From Flavihumibacter sp. UBA7668 (GTDB lineage Bacteria; Bacteroidota; Bacteroidia; Chitinophagales; Chitinophagaceae), in NCBI RefSeq assembly GCF_002483205.1, contig NZ_DLHM01000004.1:404962-468961 (forward strand): a stretch of DNA of 64,000 nt, in the 5' to 3' direction. The translations under genes and the position numbers were made by a program. The notes beneath the pieces were generated by a model that was not told the origin of the DNA, searched no databases, and saw only the letters and a program-made list of their open reading frames with translations. Shown here in pieces: positions 26,741 to 34,391 of the stretch (position 1 is its first letter; each line of letters begins with the position of its first letter).

Positions 26741-27511
26741 ATGAATTTTAACTTATCGCAGATTCCGGAACGGGTGGCTAAACCCCGTAAGAGCGGAATT
26801 ACCATGGTTATGGATAAGGGTCTGAGTATTGAAGAAGCAAAAAATTTCCTCAGTGTAGCCCACCCTCACGTAGATATTGTAAAGTTGGGATTCGGAACAT
26901 CCTTTGTTACCCCCAATTTGCGAGAAAAAATTGAAGTCTATAAATCTTACGACCTGCCGGTGTACTTCGGTGGAACCCTCTTTGAAGCCTTCCTCATCCG
27001 CAATCAGTTTGAAGATTTTATAGCTGTTTGTAAAGATTATGGAATCGATTATATGGAAGTGAGTGATGGTTCCATTACCATTCCACATGCTGAAAAATGC
27101 GGCTATATCGAGAAACTGACCAAACACGGAACGGTTTTGAGTGAAGTCGGCAGCAAGGATGCCGCGCATATTATTCCCCCCTATAAGTGGATTGAGCTGA
27201 TGCGGGCAGAACTGGAAGCAGGTTCAACTTATGTAATTGCAGAAGCAAGAGAAGCCGGAAATGTTGGGATCTACCGCGGAAGTGGTGAAGTAAGAGAAGG
27301 TCTGGTACAGGAAATTCTTACCCAGATTCCGGAAGAAAAAATCATTTGGGAAGCTCCTCAAAAAGCACAGCAATTATATTTTATAGAACTGATTGGCTGT
27401 AATGTAAACCTGGGAAATATTGCACCATCAGAAATGATTTCTCTGGAAGCAATGCGGGTTGGATTACGGGGCGATACCTTCCATCTTTTCCTGAATAAAG
27501 AAATGGCCTGA
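26741..27511 (+). CDS. comA: phosphosulfolactate synthase family protein (ComA-like)
   Basis: 256 residues, a TIM-barrel enzyme of the ComA family. The family enzyme adds sulfite to phosphoenolpyruvate to give (2R)-phospho-3-sulfolactate, first step to coenzyme M in archaea and to sulfolactate in some bacteria. Motifs: RKSGITMVMDKGLSIEEAKNFL, VDIVKLGFGTSFVTPNLREKI, YFGGTLFEAF, YMEVSDGSI, SEVGSKD and IAEAREAGNVGIY. The stop overlaps the aroE start by one base, so the two are translationally coupled. ComB and ComC are not in the window, so the end product is unknown. Confidence 0.88.
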   Translation: MNFNLSQIPERVAKPRKSGITMVMDKGLSIEEAKNFLSVAHPHVDIVKLGFGTSFVTPNLREKIEVYKSYDLPVYFGGTLFEAFLIRNQFEDFIAVCKDYGIDYMEVSDGSITIPHAEKCGYIEKLTKHGTVLSEVGSKDAAHIIPPYKWIELMRAELEAGSTYVIAEAREAGNVGIYRGSGEVREGLVQEILTQIPEEKIIWEAPQKAQQLYFIELIGCNVNLGNIAPSEMISLEAMRVGLRGDTFHLFLNKEMA

Positions 27512-28248
27512 TGCGCTTATTCGGATTAATAGGGTATCCACTCAGTCATTCTTTTTCAAAAGCTTATTTCAATCAGAAATTTGAAAATGAAGGAGTGGAT
27601 GCTTTTTATGAAAACTATCCGATTGCATCCATTGATGAATTCCCAAAATTGCTGGCGGAACAACCGGCACTTGAAGGCATCAATATTACCATTCCGTATA
27701 AGGAAGTTGTGATACCCTTCTTACATACTTCTTCTGATGTGGTAAAAAAAACGGGTGCCTGTAATTGTATCCGCATCCGGAATGGTCAGTTGGAAGGATT
27801 TAACACGGATGTGATCGGTTTCGAACAATCCTTACTGAAATCACTGAAGGTGGATCATAAAAAAGCTCTTGTACTGGGAACCGGCGGTGCATCCAAAGCA
27901 GTACAATATGTGTTGGATAAACTTGGTATTGGCTTTACTGTTATAAGTCGCAAAGCGGATCCGGCAACCGGCACACTGAGTTATGAGGAACTCAGTTTTT
28001 CCAATCAGCAAAACGCCACCCTCTGGATTAATACCACCCCATTGGGAATGTATCCGAATACAGATGCTTGTCCGCCTATGGAGTATTCATCCATTACCAA
28101 TCAGCATTATTTGTATGATCTGGTGTATAATCCGGCTGAAACGATGTTTCTGAAAATGGGGAAAGACAGAGGAGCAATCATTGAGAATGGCCAGGATATG
28201 CTTCAGATACAGGCAGAAGAAGGCTGGAAAATATGGAATGCAGCTTAG
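27511..28248 (+). CDS. aroE: shikimate dehydrogenase
   Basis: 245 residues, slightly short for AroE (about 270) but complete. It reduces 3-dehydroshikimate with NADPH in the shikimate pathway. The substrate domain opens FGLIGYPLSHSFSKAYFNQKF with the conserved SHS, then INITIPYKEVVIPFL with the catalytic Lys and NTDVIGFEQSL. The nucleotide domain has VLGTGGASKAVQYVL and WINTTPLGMYP. The 3' end overlaps the convergent thioesterase gene by 4 bases. Confidence 0.95.
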   Translation: MRLFGLIGYPLSHSFSKAYFNQKFENEGVDAFYENYPIASIDEFPKLLAEQPALEGINITIPYKEVVIPFLHTSSDVVKKTGACNCIRIRNGQLEGFNTDVIGFEQSLLKSLKVDHKKALVLGTGGASKAVQYVLDKLGIGFTVISRKADPATGTLSYEELSFSNQQNATLWINTTPLGMYPNTDACPPMEYSSITNQHYLYDLVYNPAETMFLKMGKDRGAIIENGQDMLQIQAEEGWKIWNAA

Positions 28249-28685
28249 TGTAGCGGAGTACTTAATTTTTCCTTTGCAGGAGCAGGTAAAACAGCAATTT
28301 TTTTTGCAGAATAATCATAGCAAACCATGGCTGTTTTAGCCAATGCAACAGGTGTTTTTTTGTCTGCCATTTGTTTTTCTAATTGGTAATAGAGTTCAAA
28401 GCCCACCCGGCTGAATTCAGTGACTGCCACACTTGCAAGAATGATATCGCCATAGAATAATTCCTGTTTGAATTCAATGGCCACATCGCTCATTATAAGA
28501 CCAACACCTTCCAGATTCATTTCTGTATAGCCTGATTTCTTCAGAAACTGTATTCTGATTTCATGAATAATACTAAGGATGGTATCATTTCCCACATGAC
28601 CTCCGTAGTTCAAATCTGTAATCCGAACCGGAAGTGAGGTTTCAAAATTGATAAGGGGAGGCATTGTGAGTTTAATTCTTGCCAT
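28245..28685 (-). CDS. acyl-CoA thioesterase, hotdog fold (4HBT type)
   Basis: 146 residues, the size of a single hotdog domain. The active-site region reads VRITDLNYGGHVGNDTILSIIHEIR, close to the 'D.n..gHvnN...l...e..r' pattern of 4-hydroxybenzoyl-CoA/YbgC thioesterases. SDVAIEFKQELFYGDIILASVAVTEF follows as the central strands. It presumably hydrolyses an acyl-CoA; the acyl chain is not predictable. Last gene of a five-gene minus-strand operon. Confidence 0.87.
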   Translation of the reverse strand: MARIKLTMPPLINFETSLPVRITDLNYGGHVGNDTILSIIHEIRIQFLKKSGYTEMNLEGVGLIMSDVAIEFKQELFYGDIILASVAVTEFSRVGFELYYQLEKQMADKKTPVALAKTAMVCYDYSAKKIAVLPAPAKEKLSTPLH

Positions 28686-28696
28686 ACAGATGCTGC

Positions 28697-29545
28697 TTAT
28701 TGTTCTTCCAGTAATTCTTTTAATTGAAGCAGATCGAACAGGTTTCCCGGGTCGGGTACATATTGCGCACGAAGCAACTGTTGTTCAATTCTGTTAAAGG
28801 GATGGTTGCCACTGTTATATTTCTCCGTATTATTAGTAAGTTGATAGTAAACAGGAGCATATTTAGCGGATAGCCTAACCGGGTTTCCATTTTCTGCCGG
28901 AATTCGGATATAGCGGAGATCTCTTTGTTGAACCGGCAGGCTTTGCATAGCAGAAAAATTCAGCTGGCGGCTTAGTTCCTGCTGCCAGTTATTGCTGCGG
29001 CGGTAGGTATAATCCGTTGTTTTTTTTACCGGAGAGTGGCCCGGATCCTTTCTGTTTTTATTTTTATTGCCGGTAAGGTATGCACCATTGATTTCCTGCG
29101 TTTCCTGAGGCACTTCGGTATTGCCGGAAGAAGTTTGACCAGGTGATTGATTCCCGGGGGCAGGTACAGCAGGAAGAAGGGGTTCTGTTTGGATGGGGAT
29201 TGCAGCAGTTGTTAATTCACCGGCTCCGTTAAAAGGATTGCTGCTTACAAACCAGGCAATAAGTCCAATTATAGCAGCTGCAGCACCATAGCGCAAAAGA
29301 TAGGGATAAAGAGGACGCACTGGCACATCTCCACGTTGAAAGGGCTGTGAAGCCTGTTCTGTGGGAAGCTCTTTCGAAATAGCAGACCAGGCAGCAGCAG
29401 GTGGTTCAATTTCAACTGAATCCATTCGTTTCGCCATTCTTTTTTCAGCATTCCACTCCTTCATTTCCCGGGAAATAAATTCCCAGGCGCCCGGAGGTGG
29501 ACTGGCTTCCCATTGGTTTAATCGATTGCTCAGTGGATCGCTCAT
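28697..29545 (-). CDS. putative anti-sigma factor, single-pass membrane protein
   Basis: 282 residues. The cytoplasmic N-terminus (about 1-80) holds two similar motifs: SPPPGAWEFISREMKEW and EPPAAAWSAISKELP. One span follows (AAAAIIGLIAWFVSSNPF). The Pro/Gln/Asn-rich periplasmic part has no known fold. The start overlaps the ECF sigma gene by 4 bases (ATGA), the normal arrangement of a sigma/anti-sigma pair. There is no zinc-finger anti-sigma motif, so the role rests on position and topology. Confidence 0.7.
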   Translation of the reverse strand: MSDPLSNRLNQWEASPPPGAWEFISREMKEWNAEKRMAKRMDSVEIEPPAAAWSAISKELPTEQASQPFQRGDVPVRPLYPYLLRYGAAAAIIGLIAWFVSSNPFNGAGELTTAAIPIQTEPLLPAVPAPGNQSPGQTSSGNTEVPQETQEINGAYLTGNKNKNRKDPGHSPVKKTTDYTYRRSNNWQQELSRQLNFSAMQSLPVQQRDLRYIRIPAENGNPVRLSAKYAPVYYQLTNNTEKYNSGNHPFNRIEQQLLRAQYVPDPGNLFDLLQLKELLEEQ

Positions 29546-30093
29546 TTGTTGGCTTGTTTGCGTTTTTCACCTAAAAATCCGGCAACTTTTTTCTGCAATA
29601 TGGCTTTTGCCCTCGCCAATTGCGATTTACTTGTTCCTTCGCTTATGGACAGGAGTTCACCGATCTCTTTATGGGAATATCCTTCAATAACATAGAGATT
29701 GAAGACTGCCCGGTAACCAGGTGATAAATCCTGCACCAACTGAATAATATCCCGCTCGGCCAATTGGTCCAAAACAGAAACGGACGCATCTTCAATGCCC
29801 CGTTCTTCCTGGTCCGAGATACTGTTCATATGAACTTTCTTACGATACTGTTCAATGGAGGTATTTACAAACACCCTTCTCATCCAACCTTCAAATGATC
29901 CCTCATGCCTGAATTTTTCGAGGTTTCGGAAAACCTTGATAAATCCTTCCTGTAACAAGTCCTGCGCATCATCATTATTCCCTGCATAACGCAAGCAGAC
30001 CGCATACATTTTGGAGGCATACTTTTGGTAAAGTGCCTCCTGCATTTTAGGATCACCTGCAATACTACCTCTGATTAAGTCGCTATCGTTCAT
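29542..30093 (-). CDS. ECF-type RNA polymerase sigma factor
   Basis: 183 residues from the ATG at 30093 (MNDSDLIRGSIAGDPKMQEAL); a 34-residue upstream extension overlaps rdgB and is rejected. Region 2 is clear (CLRYAGNNDDAQDLLQEGFIKVFRNLEKFR, then FEGWMRRVFVNTSIEQYRKK). So is region 4 with its helix-turn-helix (LSPGYRAVFNLYVIEGYSHKEIGELLSISEGTSKSQLARAK). ATGA overlaps link it to rdgB upstream and the anti-sigma-like gene downstream. Its regulon is unknown. Confidence 0.93.
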   Translation of the reverse strand: MNDSDLIRGSIAGDPKMQEALYQKYASKMYAVCLRYAGNNDDAQDLLQEGFIKVFRNLEKFRHEGSFEGWMRRVFVNTSIEQYRKKVHMNSISDQEERGIEDASVSVLDQLAERDIIQLVQDLSPGYRAVFNLYVIEGYSHKEIGELLSISEGTSKSQLARAKAILQKKVAGFLGEKRKQANK

Positions 30094-30677
30094 AGTTTGG
30101 TTGCCTCTTCTAATAAAAAATCCACCAATTGGTCGGTGGCTTTTCGCCGGTGACTGAATACCTGTTTCTCTTCCAGCGACATTTCGGCGAAGCATTGTGT
30201 TGCTCCATCCGGGATAAATACCGGGTCGTAACCGAATCCGCTGATTCCACTGGGTGTTTCACTTATCCGCCCCTCGCAGATTCCTTCAAACTGGTATTCC
30301 TTTCCGTTTAAAATTAAGGAAATGACCGTTCTGAAGCGGGCGCTGCGGTCCTTTTCGTTTTGAAGAGCCGCTAATAATTTCTGAATATTTTGTTCTGGTA
30401 CTGCGTTTTCACCGGCATAACGGGCCGATTTGACACCCGGAGCTCCATTTAATGCGCGCACTTCCAGACCGGTATCTTCACTGAAGCAATTGGTTTTAAC
30501 CAGGTTATAGATAACGATGGATTTCTCCCTGGCGTTTTCCTCAAGGCTTGGATGGGGTTCCGGAATATCCTGCTCAATGCCAGCTTCTCTTAATGTCCTC
30601 AATTTTATGGCAGCAGGCAAAAGCGGGCGTATTTCGTCTATTTTATGTCGGTTATTGGTAGCAAAAATCAATTCCAT
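30090..30677 (-). CDS. rdgB: XTP/dITP diphosphatase (RdgB/HAM1)
   Basis: 195 residues from the ATG at 30677 (MELIFATNNRHKIDEI), the family start; the frame runs 18 codons further upstream without support. It hydrolyses non-canonical dITP/XTP to monophosphates and so keeps them out of DNA. Visible motifs: ATNNRHK, CFSEDTGLEVRALNGAPGVKSARYAG (metal site), SGFGYDPVFIPDG and FSHRRKA. The stop overlaps the sigma-factor start by 4 bases. Confidence 0.95.
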   Translation of the reverse strand: MELIFATNNRHKIDEIRPLLPAAIKLRTLREAGIEQDIPEPHPSLEENAREKSIVIYNLVKTNCFSEDTGLEVRALNGAPGVKSARYAGENAVPEQNIQKLLAALQNEKDRSARFRTVISLILNGKEYQFEGICEGRISETPSGISGFGYDPVFIPDGATQCFAEMSLEEKQVFSHRRKATDQLVDFLLEEATKL

Positions 30678-30697
30678 AGTAGGTTTCTGTTTCATTA

Positions 30698-31204
30698 TTA
30701 AATTCCCAGCATGGTTTTCAGTCCTTCCCATAATTGTCGCTTCAACGGTTTAACGGCCTCAGTTGACTGATTGAGTTGATCCAGGCCAGGAGCCGTCATA
30801 TAATGAATCCTATTAAAAAGAGTAGGAGTCAGCTGTTGAAGATCGAGCGGGCATCCTGCCGGAACGATGGTAGTAAAGTTCAATAAAACTGCTGGAGCCA
30901 GTTCATCGGAGAGTTGGTTCAGGTCGGGGTTTTGTTTTGCCAGGTTAACAATCGCAATATCAGCGGCATTTAACTGGCAGGCTTTCAGGACAGAGCTCAG
31001 GAATTCAAAAGCAGAATCTGAAATATGCACAGCATCAGGGTACTGCACCAACACAACAAAACGACGGCTGTTTTTGCCCAAAAATTGAATAGGGGCGGGG
31101 GTGGAAACCGGGGATACGGCGGTTTCCTCTCCGGTTAGCACAAGGCTGGATGAATATAAATTGGCAACCTGTGCTCCGGTTAGCTGTATCGTGTTCAATG
31201 ACAT
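30698..31204 (-). CDS. unknown protein resembling DNA polymerase III psi (HolD)
   Basis: 168 residues from the ATG at 31204 (MSLNTIQLTGAQVANLY). The open frame continues to 31711 through the ilvE coding region and is rejected there. The core RRFVVLVQYPDAVHISDSAFEFLSSVLKACQLNAADIAIVNLAK, then MTAPGLDQLNQSTEAVKPLKRQLWEGL, recalls E. coli HolD ('LVSDVLRALTVSPDQVLQL', 'SPALTDLRANPTARAALWQQI'). That is a distant visual similarity only. It heads an operon with rdgB and lies 20 nt before it. Confidence 0.5.
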   Translation of the reverse strand: MSLNTIQLTGAQVANLYSSSLVLTGEETAVSPVSTPAPIQFLGKNSRRFVVLVQYPDAVHISDSAFEFLSSVLKACQLNAADIAIVNLAKQNPDLNQLSDELAPAVLLNFTTIVPAGCPLDLQQLTPTLFNRIHYMTAPGLDQLNQSTEAVKPLKRQLWEGLKTMLGI

Positions 31205-31257
31205 GAAAACTTGTTGGAATTTAGTGCTAACAATTGTTAGTAATTTAGACTGAGTAG

Positions 31258-31289
31258 TTTGGTTACCCAGTAAATTCGTTGTTTCTTTG
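31258..31289 (+). promoter_or_regulatory. promoter of ilvE
   Basis: TTTG (31258-31261), a 20-nt spacer and TTTCTTTG (31282-31289), 17 nt before the ATG. One mismatch to the TAnnTTTG box. Confidence 0.55.
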
Positions 31290-31306
31290 CAGCAAATGTA
31301 CCAAAT

Positions 31307-32371
31307 ATGATTGCAGCATTTGAAATACCGGTAACTAAAGTTGAGCGTAGCCGGTTGAATGACATGCCTTTGGAGAATCTTCCCTTTGGCCGCTATTTTA
31401 CGGATCATATGCTGGAGGCCGAATATGCTGACGGAGAATGGAAGTCGGTTGAAATCAAGCCCTACCAGCCGCTGAGCCTGGATCCCTCTCTGGCCGCGCT
31501 CCATTATGGGCAGGCGATTTTTGAAGGAATTAAAGCCTATCGGGATGAGGCTGGAAATGCCTTTATTTTCCGTCCGTATGATAATTTCAGACGATTCAAT
31601 ACCTCCGCAGCAAGGATGAATATGCCGGAAGTGCCGGAAGAAATTTTCATGGAGGGGATGCGTAAACTCATTGCACTGGATAAAAACTGGATTCCTACCA
31701 TGAAGGAACATTCCCTTTATATCCGACCATTTATGTTTTCAACGGATACCTTACTGGGAGTTCGCCCCTCTGCAACGTATAAGTTTTTGATTATTCTGAG
31801 TCCGACCGGACCCTATTTTGCTGCACCTATGAAGATTCTGGTAGAAGAGCACTATACCAGGGCTGCTCCCGGGGGAGTTGGATTTGCGAAGAATGCCGGT
31901 AACTATGGCGGCAGTATGCTGGCTGTAACAGAGGCACAGAAACAGGGCTATGATCAGGTATTATGGACAGATGCGGTAGAGCACAAATGGTTGCAGGAAG
32001 TGGGCATGATGAATGTGTTTTTCATCATCAATGGTGTGGCAGTTACACCATCCCTTGAAGAGGGTACCATTCTTCATGGAATTACCCGCGACAGCGTTAT
32101 TACCGTTTTAAAAGAGATGGGATTGAAAGTGGAAGAGCGCCGGATTAATATAGATGAATTGCTTTCTGCCTATGGTAAAGGACAACTGCAGGAAGTATTC
32201 GGTACTGGCACGGCTGCTGTAATTTCAATGGTTAAGGAGTTGAAATACAAAGAGTTTCAAATGACGTTCAATGTAGATAACAGTCCGGTTGCCAATGAAG
32301 TAAAAGCCCGCCTCACAGCTATTCGGGAGGGTAAGACGGAAGATTTGCATCAGTGGATGTGGAAAGTTTAG
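31307..32371 (+). CDS. ilvE: branched-chain amino acid aminotransferase
   Basis: 354 residues, PLP fold type IV. It moves the amino group between glutamate and the 2-oxo acids of Leu, Ile and Val. Motifs: ALHYGQAIFEGIKAYRD, FRPYDNFRRFNTSAARM, GVGFAKNAGNYGGSMLAVTEAQKQGYDQVLWTD with the PLP-binding Lys in AKNAGNY, and EVFGTGTAAVISMV near the end. This long form is the eukaryote-like BCAT group usual in Bacteroidetes. It has its own promoter and lies 63 nt upstream of rpsL. Confidence 0.96.
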   Translation: MIAAFEIPVTKVERSRLNDMPLENLPFGRYFTDHMLEAEYADGEWKSVEIKPYQPLSLDPSLAALHYGQAIFEGIKAYRDEAGNAFIFRPYDNFRRFNTSAARMNMPEVPEEIFMEGMRKLIALDKNWIPTMKEHSLYIRPFMFSTDTLLGVRPSATYKFLIILSPTGPYFAAPMKILVEEHYTRAAPGGVGFAKNAGNYGGSMLAVTEAQKQGYDQVLWTDAVEHKWLQEVGMMNVFFIINGVAVTPSLEEGTILHGITRDSVITVLKEMGLKVEERRINIDELLSAYGKGQLQEVFGTGTAAVISMVKELKYKEFQMTFNVDNSPVANEVKARLTAIREGKTEDLHQWMWKV

Positions 32372-32378
32372 AATTTAA

Positions 32379-32421
32379 TTTTGTTTTTTCGGCAAGGGGT
32401 TCTACCTTTGCCGTCCCAAAT
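32379..32421 (+). promoter_or_regulatory. promoter of rpsL-rpsG
   Basis: TTTTG (32379-32383), exactly 19 nt, TACCTTTG (32403-32410), then TCCCAAAT (32414-32421) in the early transcribed region. The spacing is identical to the rpsJ promoter. Confidence 0.85.
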
Positions 32422-32434
32422 AAATAAGGTTAGA

Positions 32435-32821
32435 ATGCCTACAATTCAGCAATTAGTAAGAAAAGGTAGAGAAATCATCAAGGCAAAAAGCAAGTCCAGA
32501 GCGCTGGATGCTTGTCCTCAACGCAGAGGTGTTTGTACCCGTGTGTACACCACTACTCCGAAAAAACCGAACTCTGCTCTCCGTAAGGTAGCCAAAGTTC
32601 GTTTGACAAACAAAGTAGAAGTGATCGCATATATTCCGGGTGAAGGGCATAACCTGCAGGAGCACTCCATCGTATTGATCCGCGGGGGTCGTGTGAAGGA
32701 TTTGCCGGGTGTACGTTACCATATTGTACGTGGTAGCCTGGATACTGCCGGTGTGAAAGACAGAAAGCAGAGCCGTTCCAAATACGGAACCAAGAGAGAC
32801 AAACAAACTGGTAAAAAATAA
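32435..32821 (+). CDS. rpsL: 30S ribosomal protein S12
   Basis: 128 residues from the ATG at 32435 (MPTIQQLVRKGREI); a longer in-frame opening at 32381 lies across the promoter and is rejected. S12 sits at the decoding centre. It has TPKKPNSALRKVAKVRLTNK, the loop with the streptomycin-related Lys, and GRVKDLPGVRYHIVRGSLDT. First gene of a two-gene unit with rpsG. Confidence 0.98.
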   Translation: MPTIQQLVRKGREIIKAKSKSRALDACPQRRGVCTRVYTTTPKKPNSALRKVAKVRLTNKVEVIAYIPGEGHNLQEHSIVLIRGGRVKDLPGVRYHIVRGSLDTAGVKDRKQSRSKYGTKRDKQTGKK

Positions 32822-32838
32822 TTTAAAATAGTTCTCCG

Positions 32839-33306
32839 ATGCGTAAAGCACAAGCCAAAAAACTTCCTCTGGCGCCTGATGCCAGGTATAACGATAAACT
32901 GGTAACCCGTTTTGTCAACAATATCATGTGGCAGGGTAAAAAAAGCGTAGCCTTCGAAATTTTCTATGACGCGGTTGACAAGGTGAGCAAAATCACCAAT
33001 GAAGACGGTTATGAAATCTGGAAAAGAGCGATTGCCAACGTAACACCAGCGGTTGAAGTACGCAGCCGTCGTATCGGTGGTGCAACTTTTCAGATTCCAT
33101 CTGAAGTTCGTCCCGATAGAAAAATTTCTCTCAGCATCAAATGGTTGATCCGTTTTAGCCGGGAACGTAACGGTCGCAGTATGGCTGATAAGCTGGCGAA
33201 TGAAATCGTTGCTGCAAGCAAGGGTGAAGGTGGTGCTTTCAAAAAGAAAGAAGATACGCACCGTATGGCTGAAGCCAACAAGGCATTCTCACATTTCCGC
33301 ATCTAA
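32839..33306 (+). CDS. rpsG: 30S ribosomal protein S7
   Basis: 155 residues. It binds the 3' major domain of 16S rRNA and starts head assembly. It begins MRKAQAKKLPLAPDARYNDKLVTRFVNNIM and contains VTPAVEVRSRRIGGATFQIPSEVRPDRK and the C-terminal MAEANKAFSHFRI. It lies 17 nt after rpsL. It is followed by a strong terminator instead of fusA. Confidence 0.98.
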   Translation: MRKAQAKKLPLAPDARYNDKLVTRFVNNIMWQGKKSVAFEIFYDAVDKVSKITNEDGYEIWKRAIANVTPAVEVRSRRIGGATFQIPSEVRPDRKISLSIKWLIRFSRERNGRSMADKLANEIVAASKGEGGAFKKKEDTHRMAEANKAFSHFRI

Positions 33307-33328
33307 CATTCTAACATACCTTTTCGTT

Positions 33329-33360
33329 ACCGGTCTGTCTTTTGGCAGACCGGTTTTTTT
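33329..33360 (+). terminator. intrinsic terminator ending the rpsL-rpsG unit
   Basis: ACCGGTCTG (33329-33337), 8-nt loop, CAGACCGGT (33346-33354) and a run of seven T (33354-33360). Confidence 0.92.
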
Positions 33361-33423
33361 GTGTGTAGGAGATACACTTATTTCGTACTTTCATCGTCAA
33401 AAAAATACCCAAAACACAACGAT

Positions 33424-34305
33424 ATGTCTACCAGGAGAGCCTTTATCAAACAAGCATCCCTGCTTACACCTGCAGCGATGCTCTTACCTGATTTTTTATT
33501 TGCGGAAAAGAAGATTCGTTCAGTTGGAATTCAGCTGTATACGTTGAGAGAACTGGTAGCCAAAGATCCGCGTGCCACCCTCCAACAGGTAGCATCAGCA
33601 GGTTATAAAGAAGTGGAATTGTATGGTTTTGGCGGAGGTAAGTTTTTTGGTATTCCGGTGGCGGAGTTTGCTTCTTTTATGTCCTCATTGGGACTTTCAG
33701 TACCAAGTGGTCACTATATGCCTGCAAAGTTTCTTTTTTCCGATGAAGAGGCTGGAAAAGCCGAACTGGATGAGCATATTCAGGCTGCCATCACCATGAA
33801 GAGCAGTTATCTTACCATTCCCTGGTTACCTCCTGAAAAACGATCCAATCTGGAGGATTATAAAAAAATTGCAGCAAAACTGAATATAGCCGGCGAAGCT
33901 TGTAAAAAAGCTGGGATCCAACTGGCATATCACAACCATGATTTTGAATTTGCCAATCATGGCGGACAAACCGGATTTGATCTGATGACTAGCACAACTG
34001 ATGCTGATCTGGTTAAATGGGAATTGGACCTTTATTGGGTGGTATTTGCAGGATTGGATCCTGTTCAGATCTTCTCCAATTTAAAAGGAAGGATTCCCAT
34101 GTGGCATGTGAAAGATATGAATAAGGCAAATCGTGCACAGAATACCGAAATCGGAAATGGATCCATTGACTGGAAACGAATTTTTAAAGCCGCTAAAACA
34201 TCCGGATTGAAACATTTCTTTGTAGAGCAGGAAAACAATTATGTGCCGGATCATTTAAAGAGTGTGGAGAGCAGCATCAGGTACATAAAGAACAATTTGA
34301 TTTGA
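33424..34305 (+). CDS. Tat-exported sugar isomerase/epimerase-like TIM barrel protein
   Basis: 293 residues from the ATG at 33424; an upstream extension to 33361 overlaps the rpsG terminator. A Tat-type signal (STRRAFIKQASLLTPAAML) is followed by an AP-endonuclease-2/xylose-isomerase-like barrel: GIQLYTLRELVAKDPRATLQ, GYKEVELYGF, AYHNHDFEF, WELDLYWVVFAGLDPV, MWHVKDMNK and FVEQENNY. The Glu/His/Asp residues in these strands form the metal site of the family. It probably acts on a keto-sugar in the periplasm; first gene of the sugar-oxidation cluster. Confidence 0.88.
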   Translation: MSTRRAFIKQASLLTPAAMLLPDFLFAEKKIRSVGIQLYTLRELVAKDPRATLQQVASAGYKEVELYGFGGGKFFGIPVAEFASFMSSLGLSVPSGHYMPAKFLFSDEEAGKAELDEHIQAAITMKSSYLTIPWLPPEKRSNLEDYKKIAAKLNIAGEACKKAGIQLAYHNHDFEFANHGGQTGFDLMTSTTDADLVKWELDLYWVVFAGLDPVQIFSNLKGRIPMWHVKDMNKANRAQNTEIGNGSIDWKRIFKAAKTSGLKHFFVEQENNYVPDHLKSVESSIRYIKNNLI

Positions 34306-34390
34306 AGAAAAGTGAATGAGGTGAATAAAGTGAATGAGGTGAATAGTGAATATTCACCTCATTCACCTCATTCACCTCATTCACTTCTTC
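34304..34390. repeat. palindromic nonamer repeat between convergent genes
   Basis: The left arm (about 34304-34350) is GTGAATGAG/GTGAATAAA units. The right arm (34351-34390) is the complementary CTCATTCAC units, and the centre is AGTGAATATTCAC. The arms can form an imperfect hairpin of about 40 bp. It fills the whole space between the stop codons at 34305 and 34392 and may act as a bidirectional terminator. Confidence 0.85.
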
Positions 34391-34391
34391 A

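Noticed and set aside
31205..31711. N-terminal extension of the HolD-like frame to 31711
   Set aside because: It runs antisense through the start of ilvE and its promoter, with non-protein-like composition; the ATG at 31204 gives a compact protein.
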